Source of the DNA: Odiellus spinosus
Taxonomy: Eukaryota; Arthropoda; Arachnida; Opiliones; Phalangiidae
NCBI GenBank assembly: GCA_963920705.1
Contig: CAWUCO010000291.1
Span: forward strand, 1,178,001-1,242,000
Length of the DNA stretch: 64,000 nucleotides
Direction of reading: 5' to 3'
Of the stretch, positions 25,525-37,600 are shown piece by piece. The notes under the pieces are model-generated. The model did not search any database and had not been told where the DNA came from. It saw nothing but the letters and a program-made list of their open reading frames with translations. Position 1 is the stretch's first letter, and every line of letters begins with the position of its first letter. Position numbers and translations under genes: made by a program.

Positions 25525-28500
25525 GTGGATCTATGCTTGGGAAATTTGTAAATCTATGCTTGGGAAATTTGAGGATCTATGCTTGGGAAATTAGTGGATC
25601 TATACATGGTAAATTTGAGGATCTATGCTTGGGAAATTTGTGGATCTATACTTGGTAAATTTGTGGATCTATGCTTGGGAAATTTGTGGATCTATGCTTG
25701 GAAAATTTGTGGATCTATGCTTAGGAAATTTGAGGATCTATGCTGCGGAAATTTGTTGATCTATGCTTTAGACATTTGTGGATATATGCTTGGGAAATTT
25801 GTGGATCTATATTTGGGAAATTAGTGGATCTATACATGCTAATTTGAGGATCTATGCTTGGGAAATTTGTGGATCTATGCTTGGAAAATTTGTGGATCTA
25901 TGCTTGGGAAATTAGTGGATCTATACATGGTAAATTATAGGATCTATGCTTGGGAAATTTGTGGATCTATACTTGGTAAATTTGTGGATCTATGCTTGGG
26001 AAATATGTGGATCTATGCTTGGAAAATTTGTGGATCTATACTTAGGACATTTGAGGATCTATGCTGCGGAAATTTTTGGATCTATGCTTGGGAAATTTGT
26101 GGATCTATGCTTGGAAAATTTGTGGATCTATACTTGGGAAATTTGAGGATCTATGCTTGGGAAATTTAAGGATCTATGCTTGGGAAATTAGTGGATCTAT
26201 ACATGGTAAATTTGAGGATCTATGCTTGGGAAATTTGTGGATCTATACTTGGTAAATTTGTGGATCTATGCTTGGGAAATTTGTGGATCTATGCTTGGAA
26301 AATTTGTGGATCTATACTTAGGAAATTTGAGGATCTATGCTGCGGAAATTTGTGGATCTATGCTTGGGACATTTGTGGATATATGCTTGGGAAATGTTGT
26401 GGATCTATATTTGGGAAATTAGTGGATCTATACATGCTAATTTGAGGATCTATGCTTGGGAAATTTGTGGATCTATGCTTGGAAAATTTGAGGATCTATG
26501 CTTGGGAAATTTGTGGATCTATGCTTGGGAAATTTGTGGATCTATGCTTTAGAAATTTGTGGATCTATACTTCGTTAATTTGTGGATCTATGCTTGGGAA
26601 ATTAGTGGATCTATACTTGGTAAATTTGTGGATCTATACTTTGGAAATTTGAGGATCTATGCTGCGGAAATTTGTGGATCTATGCTTGGGAAATTTGTGG
26701 ATCTATGCTTGGGAAATTTGTGGGTCTATGCTTGGGGAATTTGTGGATCTATGCTTGGGAAATTTGTGGATCTATGCTTGGGTAATTTGTGGATCTATGC
26801 TTGGGAAATTTGTGGATCTATGCTTGGGAAATTAGTGGATCTATACATGGTAAATTTGAGGATCTATGCTTGGGAAATTTGTGGATCTATACTTGGTAAA
26901 TTTGTGGATCTATGCTTGGGAAATTTGTGGATCTATGCTTGGAAAATTTGTGGATCTATACTTAGGACATTTGAGGATCTATGCTGCGGAAATTTTTGGA
27001 TCTATACTTGGTAAATTTGTGGATCTATGCTTGGGAAGTTTATGGATCTATGCTTTGGAAGTTTGTGGATCTATGCTTGGGAAATTTGTGGATCTATGCT
27101 TTAGAAATTTGTGGATCTATACTTCGTTAATTTGTGGATCTATGCTTGGGAAATTAGTGGATCTATACTTGGTAAATTTGTGGATCTATGCTTGGGAAAT
27201 TTGTGGATCTATGCTTGGAAAATTTGTGGATCTATACTTTGGAAATTTGAGGATCTATGCTGCGGAAATTTGTGGATCTATGCTTGGGAAATTTGTGGAC
27301 CTATGCTTGGGAAATTTGTGGATCTATGCTTGGGAAATTTGTGGATCTATGCTTGGGTAATTTGTGGATCTATGCTTGGGAAATTTGTGGATCTATGCTT
27401 CGGAAATTAGTGGATCTATACATGGTAAATTTTAGGATCTATGCTTGGGAAATTTGTGGATCTATACTTGGTAAATTTGTGGATCTATGCTTGGGAAATT
27501 TGTGGATCTATGCTTGGAAAATTTGTGGATCTATGCTTGGAAAATTTGTGGATCCATACTTGGGAAATTTGAGGATCTATGCTGCGGAAATTTGTGGATC
27601 TATGCTTGGGAAATTTGTGGATCTATGCTTGGTAAATTTGTGGATCTATGCTTGGGAAATTTGTGGATCTATGCTTGGGAAATTTGTGGATCTATGCTTG
27701 GGTAATTTGTGGATCTATGCTTGTGAAATTTGTAAATCTATGCTTGGGAAATTTGAGGATCTATGCTTGGGAAATTAGTGGATCTGTACATGGTAAATTT
27801 GAGGATCTATGCTTGGGAAATTTGTTTATCTATGCTTGGGAAGTTTGTGGATCTATGCTTGGGAAATTTGTGGATCTATGCTTTAGAAATTTGTGGATCT
27901 ATACTTCGTTAATTTGTGGATCTATGCTTGGGAAATTTGTGGATCTATGCTTGGGAAATTAGTGGATCTATACATGGTAAATTTGAGGATCTATGCTTGG
28001 CAAATTTATGGATCTATACTTGGGAAATTAGTGGATCTATACATGGTAAATTTGAGGATCTATGCTAGGGAAATTTGTGGATCTATACTTGGTAAATTTG
28101 TGGATCTATGCTTGGGAAATTTGTGGATCTATGCTTGGAAAATTTGTGGATCTATACTTGGGAAATTTGAGGATCTATGCTGCGGAAATTTGTGGATCTA
28201 TGCTTGGAAAATTTGTGGATCTATACTTGGGAAATTTGAGGATCTCTGCTGCGGAAATTTGTGGATCTATGCTTGGGAAATTTGTGGATCTATGCTTGGG
28301 AAATTTGTGGATCTATGCTTGGGAAGTTTGTGGATCTATGCTTGGGAAGTTTGTGGATCTATGCTTGGGAAATTTGTGGATCTATGCTTTAGAAATTTGT
28401 GGATCTATACTTCGTTAATTTGTGGATCTATGCTTGGGAAATTAGTGGATCTATACTTGGTAAATTTGTGGATCTATGCTTGGGAAATTTGTGGATCTAT

Positions 28501-29145
28501 GCTTGGAAAATTTGTGGATCTATACTTTGGAAATTTGAGGATCTATGCTGCGGAAATTTGTGGATCTATGCTTGGAAAATTTGTGGATCTATGCTTGGGA
28601 AATTTGTGGACCTATGCTTGAGAAATTTGTGGATCTATGCTTGGGAAATTTGTGGATCTATGCTTGGGTAATTTGTGGATCTATGCTTGGGAAATTTGTG
28701 GATCTATGCTTGGGAAATTAGTGGATCTATACATGGTAAATTTGAGGATCTATGCTTGGGAAATTTGTGGATCTATACTTGGTAAATTTGTGGATATATG
28801 CTTGGGAAATTTGTGGATCTATGCTTGGAAAATTTGTGGATCTATACTTAGGACATTTGAGGATCTATGCTGCGGAAATTTTTGGATCTATGCTTGGGAA
28901 ATTTGTGGATCTATGCTTGGAAAATTTGTGGATCTATACTTGGGAAATTTGAGGATCTATGCTGCGGAAATTTGTGGATCTATGCTTGGTAAATTTGTGG
29001 ATCTATGCTTGGGAAATTTGTTGATCTATGCTTGGGAAATTTTTGGATCTATGCTTGGGTAATTTGTGGATCTATGCTTGGGAAATTTGTAAATCTATGC
29101 TTGAGAAATTTGAGGATCTATGCTTGGGAAATTAGTGGATCTATA
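25525..29145 (+). repeat. Family B block P2, shortened copy of P1
   Basis: Follows P1 at +8,140 bp up to about 27,480, then at +8,232 bp, because four monomers (92 bp) are present near 27,500-27,590 that P1 lacks near 19,360. It ends near 29,145, where P1 (about 20,913) and P3 (about 54,448) continue. It instead joins sequence equivalent to about 58,541 in P3. Relative to P3 this is a gap of 4,093 bp. Satellite only. Confidence 0.86.
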
Positions 29146-29759
29146 CATGGTAAATTTGAGGATCTATGCTTGGGAAATTTGTGGATCTATGCTTGGAAAA
29201 TTTGTGGATCTATACTAAGGACATTTGAGGATCTATGCTGCGGAAATTTTTGGATCTATACTTGGTAAATTTGTGGATCTATACTTTGGAAATTTGAGGA
29301 TCTATGCTGCGGAAATTTGTGGATCTATGCTTGGGAAATTTGTGGATCTATGCTCGGGAAATTTGTGGATCTATGCTTGGGGAATTTGTGGATCTATGCT
29401 TGGGAAATTTGTGGATCTATGCTTGGGTAATTTGTGGATCTATGCTTGGGAAATTAGTGGATCTATACATGGTAAATTTGAGGATCTATGCTTGGGAAAT
29501 TTGTGGATCTATTCTTGGTAAATTTGTGGATCTATGCTTGGGAAATTTGTGGATCTATGCTTGGAAAATTTGTGGATCTATACTTAGGACATTTGAGGAT
29601 CTATGCTGCGGAAATTTTTGGATCTATGCTTGGGAAATTTGTGGATCTATGCTTGGAAAATTTGTGGATCTATACTTGGGAAATTTGAGGATCTATGCTG
29701 CGGAAATTTGTGGATCTATGCTTGGTAAATTTGTGGATCTATGCTTGGGAAATTTGTGG

Positions 29760-31965
29760 ATCTATGCTTGGGAAATTTGTTGATCTATGCTTGGGTAATT
29801 TTTGGATCTATGCTTGGGAAATTTGTAAATCTATGCTTGGGAAATTTGAGGATCTATGCTTGGGAAATTAGTGGATCTATACATGGTAAATTTGAGGATC
29901 TATGCTTGGGAAATTAGTGGATCTATACATGGTAAATTTGAGGATCTATGCTGCGGAAATTTGTGGATCTATGCTTGGGACATTTGTGGATATATGCTTG
30001 GGAAATTTGTGGATCTATATTTGGGAAATTAGTGGATCTATACATGCTAATTTGAGGATCTATGCTTGGGAAATTTGTGGATCTATGCTTGGAAAATTTG
30101 TGGATCTATACTTGGGAAATTTGAGGATCTATGCTTGGGAAATTTGTGGATCTATGCTTGGTAAGTTTGTGGATCTATGCTTGGGAAATTTGTGGATCTA
30201 TGCTTTAGAAATTTGTAGATCTATACTTCGTTAATTTGTGGATCTATGCTTACGATATTTGTGGATCTATGCTTGGGAAATTGGTGGATCTATACATGGT
30301 AAATTTGAGGATCTATGCTTGGGAAATTTGTGGATCTATACTTGGTAAATTTGTGGATCTATGCTTGGGAAATTTGTAGATCTATGCTTGGAAAATTTGT
30401 GGATCTATACTTGGGAAATTTGAGGATCTATGCTGCGGAAATTTGTGGATCTATGCTTGGGTAATTTGTGGATCTATGCTTGGGAAATTTGTGGATCTAT
30501 GCTTGGGAAATTTGTGGATCTATGCTTGGGAAATTTGTGGATCTATGCTAGGGAAATTTGTGTATCTATGCTTGGGAAATTTATGGATCTATGCTTGGGT
30601 AATTTGTGGATCTATGCTTGGGAAATTTGTGGATCTATGCTTGGGAAATTTGTGGATCTATGCTTGGGGAATTAGTGGATCTATACATGGTAAGTTTGTG
30701 GATCTATGCTTGGGAAATTTGTGGATCTATGCTTTAGAAATTTGTAGATCTATACTTCGTTAATTTGTGGATCTATGCTTAGGATATTTGTGGATCTATG
30801 CTTGGGAAATTAGTGGATCTATACATGGTAAATTTGTGGATCTATGCTTGGGAAATTTGTGGATCTATGCTTGGGAAATTTGTTGATCTATGCTTGGGTA
30901 ATTTTTGGATCTATGCTTGGGAAATTTGTAAATCTATGCTTGGGAAATTTGAGGATCTATGCTTGGGAAATTAGTGGATCTATACATGGTAAATTTGAGG
31001 ATCTATGCTTGGGAAATTAGTGGATCTATACATGGTAAATTTGAGGATCTATGCTGCGGAAATTTGTGGATCTATGCTTGGGACATTTGTGGATATATGC
31101 TTGGGAAATTTGTGGATCTATATTTGGGAAATTAGTGGATCTATACATGCTAATTTGAGGATCTATGCTTGGGAAATTTGTGGATCTATGCTTGGAAAAT
31201 TTGTGGATCTATACTTGGGAAATTTGAGGATCTATGCTTGGGAAATTTGTGGATCTATGCTTGGTAAGTTTGTGGATCTATGCTTGGGAAATTTGTGGAT
31301 CTATGCTTTAGAAATTTGTAGATCTATACTTCGTTAATTTGTGGATCTATGCTTAGGATATTTGTGGATCTATGCTTGGGAAATTAGTGGATCTATACAT
31401 GGTAAATTTGAGGATCTATGCTTGGGAAATTTGTGGATCTATACTTGGTAAATTTGTGGATCTATGCTTGGGAAATTTGTGGATCTATGCTTGGAAAATT
31501 TGTGGATCTATGCTTGGGAAATTTGTGGATCTATGCTTCGGAAATTTGTGGATCTATGCTTGGGTAATTTGTGGATCTATGCTTGGGAAATTTGTGGATC
31601 TATGCTTGGGAAATTTGTGGATCTATGCTTGGGAAATTTGTGGATCTATGCTAGGGAAATTTGTGTATCTATGCTTGGGAAATTTATGGATCTATGCTTG
31701 GGTAATTTGTGGATCTATGCTTGGGAAATTTGTGGATCTATGCTTGGGAAATTTGTGGATCTATGCTTGGGGAATTAGTGGATCTATACATGGTAAGTTT
31801 GTGGATCTATGCTTGGGAAATTTGTGGATCTATGCTTTAGAAATTTGTAGATCTATACTTCGTTAATTTGTGGATCTATGCTTAGGATATTTGTGGATCT
31901 ATGCTTGGGAAATTAGTGGATCTATACATGGTAAATTTGTGGATCTATGCTTGGGAAATTTGTGG
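29760..31965 (+). repeat. Two tandem 1,103-bp higher-order units in Q1
   Basis: The GTTGATC variant at 29,779 recurs at 30,882, and the CTAGGGAAATTTGTGTATC monomer near 30,548 recurs near 31,651, an offset of 1,103 bp (48 monomers minus one base). The missing base is the 22-bp ATGCTAATTTGAGG monomer carried once per unit. Differences are few: CTTACGATATTT near 30,250 against CTTAGGATATTT near 31,353, and ATGCTGCGG near 30,430 against ATGCTTCGG near 31,533. Confidence 0.85.
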
Positions 31966-34510
31966 ATCTATGCTTGGAAAATTTGTGGATCTATACTAAG
32001 GACATTTGAGGATCTATGCTGCGGAAATTTTTGGATCTATACTTGGTAAATTTGTGGATCTATACTTTGGAAATTTGAGGATCTATGCTGCGGAAATTTG
32101 TGGATCTATGCTTGGGAAATTTGTGGATCTATGCTCGGGAAATTTGTGGATCTATGCTTGGGGAATTTGTGGATCTATGCTTGGGAAATTTGTGGATCTA
32201 TGCTTGGGTAATTTGTGGATCTATGCTTGGGAAATTTGTGGATCTATGCTTGGGAAATTAGTGGATCTATACATGGTAAATTTGAGGATCTATGCTTGGG
32301 AAATTTGTGGATCTATTCTTGGTAAATTTGTGGATCTATGCTTGGGAAATTTGTGGATCTATGCTTGGAAAATTTGTGGATCTATACTTAGGACATTTGA
32401 GGATCTATGCTGCGGAAATTTTTGGATCTATGCTTGGGAAATTTGTGGATCTATGCTTGGAAAATTTGTGGATCTATACTTGGGAAATTTGAGGATCTAT
32501 GCTGCGGAAATTTGTGGATCTATGCTTGGTAAATTTGTGGATCTATGCTTGGGAAATTTGTGGATCTATGCTTGGGAAATTTGTTGATCTATGCTTGGGT
32601 AATTTTTGGATCTATGCTTGGGAAATTTGTAAATCTATGCTTGGGAAATTTGAGGATCTATGCTTGGGAAATTAGTGGATCTATACATGGTAAATTTGAG
32701 GATCTATGCTTGGGAAATTAGTGGATCTATACATGGTAAATTTGAGGATCTATGCTGCGGAAATTTGTGGATCTATGCTTGGGACATTTGTGGATATATG
32801 CTTGGGAAATTTGTGGATCTATATTTGGGAAATTAGTGGATCTATACATGCTAATTTGAGGATGTATGCTTGGGAAATTTGTGGATCTATGCTTGGAAAA
32901 TTTGTGGATCTATACTTGGGAAATTTAGGATCTATGCTTGGGAAATTTGTGGATCTATGCTTGGTAAGTTTGTGGATCTATGCTTGGGAAATTTGTGGAT
33001 CTATGCTTTAGAAATTTGTAGATCTATACTTCGTTAATTTGTGGATCTATGCTTAGGATATTTGTGGATCTATGCTTGGGAAATTAGTGGATCTATACAT
33101 GGTAAATTTGTGGATCTATGCTTGGGAAATTTGTGGATCTATGCTTGGGAAATTTGTGCATCTATGCTTGGGGAATTTGTGGATCTATGCTTGGGAAATT
33201 TGTGGATCTATGCTTTTGTAATTTGTGGATCTATGCTTGGGAAATTTGTGGATCTATGCTTGGGAAATTAGTGGATCTATACATAATAAATTTGAGGATC
33301 TATGCTTGGGAAATTTGTGGATCTATACTTGGTAAATTTGTGGATCTATGCTTGGGAAATTTGTGGATCTATGCTTGGAAAATTTGTGGATCTATACTAA
33401 GGACATTTGAGGATCTATGCTGCGGAAATTTTTGGATCTATACTTGGTAAATTTGTGGATCTATACTTTGGAAATTTGAGGATCTATGCTGCGGAAATTT
33501 GTGGATCTATGCTTGGGAAATTTGTGGATCTATGCTCGGGAAATTTGTGGATCTATGCTTGGGGAATTTGTGGATCTATGCTTGGGAAATTTGTGGATCT
33601 ATGCTTGGGTAATTTGTGGATCTATGCTTGGGAAATTTGTGGATCTATGCTTGGGAAATTAGTGGATCTATACATGGTAAATTTGAGGATCTATGCTTGG
33701 GAAATTTGTGGATCTATTCTTGGTAAATTTGTGGATCTATGCTTGGGAAATTTGTGGATCTATGCTTGGAAAATTTGTGGATCTATACTTAGGACATTTG
33801 AGGATCTATGCTGCGGAAATTTTTGGATCTATGCTTGGGAAATTTGTGGATCTATGCTTGGAAAATTTGTGGATCTATACTTGGGAAATTTGAGGATCTA
33901 TGCTGCGGAAATTTGTGGATCTATGCTTGGTAAATTTGTGGATCTATGCTTGGGAAATTTGTGGATCTATGCTTGGGAAATTTGTTGATCTATGCTTGGG
34001 TAATTTTTGGATCTATGCTTGGGAAATTTGTAAATCTATGCTTGGGAAATTTGAGGATCTATGCTTGGGAAATTAGTGGATCTATACATGGTAAATTTGA
34101 GGATCTATGCTTGGGAAATTAGTGGATCTATACATGGTAAATTTGAGGATCTATGCTGCGGAAATTTGTGGATCTATGCTTGGGACATTTGTGGATATAT
34201 GCTTGGGAAATTTGTGGATCTATATTTGGGAAATTAGTGGATCTATACATGCTAATTTGAGGATCTATGCTTGGGAAATTTGTGGATCTATGCTTGGAAA
34301 ATTTGTGGATCTATACTTGGGAAATTTGAGGATCTATGCTTGGGAAATTTGTGGATCTATGCTTGGTAAGTTTGTGGATCTATGCTTGGGAAATTTGTGG
34401 ATCTATGCTTTAGAAATTTGTAGATCTATACTTCGTTAATTTGTTGATCTATGCTTAGGATATTTGTGGATCTATGCTTGGGAAATTAGTGGATCTATAC
34501 ATGGTAAATT
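31940..34510 (+). repeat. 1,401-bp higher-order unit and partial second copy in Q1
   Basis: The CTAAGG marker at 31,996 recurs at 33,397, and the paired TACATGGTAAATTTGAGG stretch near 32,706 recurs near 34,107. The period is 1,401 bp, or 61 monomers minus two bases. The two missing bases are the ATGCTAATTTGAGG monomer and a one-base-short GGGAAATTTAGGATC monomer near 32,927. The second copy has the full-length GGGAAATTTGAGGATC at that point. Homology ends near 34,510. Confidence 0.83.
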
Positions 34511-34880
34511 TGAGGATCTATGCTTGGGAAATTTGTGGATCTATACTTGGTAAATTTGTGGATCTATGCTTGGGAAATTTGTGGATCTATGCTTGGAAAA
34601 TTTGTGGATCTATACTTGGGAAATTTGAGGATCTATGCTGCGGAAATTTGTGGATCTATGCTTGGGTAATTTGTGGATCTATGCTTGGGAAATTTGTGGA
34701 TCTATGCTTGGGAAATTTGTGGATCTATGCTTGGGAAATTTGTGGATCTATGCTAGGGAAATTTGTGTATCTATGCTTGGGAAATTTATGGATCTATGCT
34801 TGGGTAATTTGTGGATCTATGCTTGGGAAATTTGTGGATCTATGCTTGGGAAATTTGTGGATCTATGCGTGGGGAATTAG

Positions 34881-37600
34881 TGGATCTATACATGGTAAAT
34901 TTGAGGATCTATGCTTGGGAAATTTGTGTATCTCTACTTGGTAAATTTGTGGATCTATGCTTGGGAAATTTGTGGATCTATGCTTGGAAAATTTGTGGAT
35001 CTATACTTAGGAAATTTGAGGATCTATGCTGCGGAAATTTGTGGATCTATGCTTGGAAAATTTGTGGATCTATACTTGGGAAATTTGAGGATCTATGCTT
35101 GGGAAATTTGTGGATCTATGCTTGGGAAATTTGTGGATCTATGCTTGGTAAGTTTGTGGATCTATGCTTGGGAAATTTGTGGATCTATGCTTTAGAAATT
35201 TGTAGATCTATACTTCGTTAATTTGTGGATCTATGCTTGGGAAATTTGTGGATCTATGCTTGGGAAATTAGTGGATCTATACATGGTAAATTTGAGGATC
35301 TATGCTTGGGAAATTTGTGGATCTATACTTGGTAAATTTGTGGATCTATGCTTGGGAAATTTGTGGATCTATGCTTGGAAAATTTGTGGATCTATACTTG
35401 GGAAATTTGAGGATCTATGCTGCGGAAATTTGTGGATCTATGCTTGGGAAATTTGTGGATCTATGCTTGGGAAATTTGTGGATCTATGCTTGGGAAATTT
35501 GTGGATCTATGCTAGGGAAATTTGTGGATCTATGCTTGGGAAATTTATGGATCTATGCTTGGGTAATTTGTGGATCTATGCTTGGGAAATTTGTGGATCT
35601 ATGCTTGGGGAATTAGTGGATCTATGCTTGGGAAATTAGTGGATCTATACATGGTAAATTTGAGGATCTATGCTTGGGAAATTTGTGGATCTATACTTGG
35701 TAAATTTGTGGATCTATGCTTGGGTAATTTGTGGATCTATGCTTGGAAAATTTGTGGATCTATACTTGGGAAATTTGAGGATCTATGCTGCGGAAATTTG
35801 TGGATCTATGCTTGGGAAATTTGTGGATCTATGCTTGGGAAATTTGTGGATCTATGCTTGGGAAATTTGTGGATCTATGCTTGGGAAATTTGTGGATCTA
35901 TGCTTGGGAAATTTGTGGATCTATGCTAGGGAAATTTGTGGATCTATGCTTGGGAAATTTATGGATCTATGCTTGGGAAATTTGTGGATCTATGCTTGGG
36001 AAATTTGTGGATCTATGCTTGGGAAATTTGGTGATCTATGCTTGGGAAATTTGTGGATCTATGCTTGGGAAATTAGTGGATCTATGCTTGGGTAATTTGT
36101 GGATCTATGCTTGGGAAATTAATGGATCTATACATGGTAAATTTGAGGATCTATGCTTGGGAAATTTGTGGATCTATACTTGGTAAATTTGTGGATCTAT
36201 GCTTGGAAAATTTGAGGATCTATGCTGCGGAAATTTGTGGATCTATGCTCGGGAAATTGGTGGATATATGCTTGGGAAATTTGTGGATCTATACTTGGGA
36301 AATTAGTGGATCTATACATGGTAAATTTGAGGATCTATGCTTGGGAAATTTGTGGATCTATGCTTGGAAAATTTGTGGATCTATACTTGGGAAATTTGAG
36401 GATCTATGCTTTTGAAATTTGTGGATCTATGCTTGGGAAATTTGTGGATCTATGCTTGGGAAGTTTGTGGATCTATGCTTGGGAAATTTGTGGATCTATG
36501 CTTGGGAAATTTGTGGATCTATGCTTGGGAAATTTTTGGATCTATGCTTGGGAAATTTTTGGATCTATGCTTGGGAAATTTGTGGATCTATACATGGTAA
36601 ATTTGAGGATCTATGCTTGGGAAATTTGTGGATCTATACTTGGGAAATTAGTGGATCTATACATTGTAAATTTTAGGATCTATGCTTGGGAAATTTGTGG
36701 ATCTATGCTTGGAAAATTTGTTGATCTATACTTGGGAAATTTGAGGATCTATGCTGCGGAAATTTGTGGATCTATGCTTGGGAAATTTGTGGATCTATGC
36801 TTGTGAAATTTGTGGATCTATGCTTGGGAAATTTGTGGATCTATGCTTGGGAAGTTTGTGGATCTATGCTTGGGAAATTTGTGGATCTATGCTTTAGAAA
36901 TTTGAGGATCTATACTTCGTTAATTTGTGGATCTATGCTTGGGAAATTTGTGGATCTATGCTTGGGAAATTAGTGGATCTATACATGGTAAATTTGAGGA
37001 TCTATGCTTGGGAAATTTGTGGATCTATACTTGGGAAATTAGTAGACCTATACATGGTAAATTTGAGGATCTATGCTTGGAAAATTTGTGGATCTATACT
37101 TTGGAAATTTGAGGATCTATGCTGCGGAAATTTGTGGATCTATGCTTGGGAAATTTGTGGATCTATGCTTGGGAAATTTGTGGATCTATGCTTGGGAAAT
37201 TTGTGGATCTATGCTTGGGAAATTTGTGGATCTATGCTTGGGAAATTTGTGGATCTATGCTTGGGAAATTTGTGGATCTATGCTTGGGTAATTTGTGGAT
37301 CTATGCTTGGGAAATTTGTGGATCTATGCTTGGGAAATTAGTGGATCTATACATGGTAAATTTGAGGATCTATGCTTGGGAAATTTGTGGATCAATACTT
37401 GGTAAATTTGTTGATCTATGCTTGGGAAATTTGTGGATCTATGCTTGGGAAATTTGTGGATCTATGCTTGGAAAATTTGTGGATCTATACTTAGGAAATT
37501 TGAGGATCTATACTGCGGAAATTTGTGGATCTATGCTTGGGAAATTTGTGGATCTATGCTTGGAAAATTTGTGGATCTATACTTGGGAAATTTGTGGATC
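34881..37600 (+). repeat. Near-consensus family B segment
   Basis: The most homogeneous part of the window. Long stretches are runs of the exact consensus monomer, for example about six to seven in a row at 37,131-37,286, and again near 35,820-35,930. Scattered ATGCTGCGG, CTTAGGAAATTT and TACATGGTAAATTTGAGG monomers give weak 370-450-bp spacing, but I could not define a stable higher-order period here. No gene is present. Confidence 0.82.

Larger units (their letters stand above)
29146..34880 (+). repeat. Family B block Q1 with nested 1.1- and 1.4-kb units
   Basis: Starts around the CTAAGGACATTT variant at 29,215 and is repeated at 58,571-64,000 (offsets 29,396 and 29,419). Inside it are two tandem units of 1,103 bp and two of 1,401 bp, and the start of the second 1,103-bp unit recurs 3,102 bp downstream. 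Characteristic variants are GTAGATC followed by CTTCGTTAATTT, CTTAGGATATTT, CTAGGGAAATTTGTGTATC and CTTGGTAAGTTTGTGG. No gene or unique sequence was found. Confidence 0.86.
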
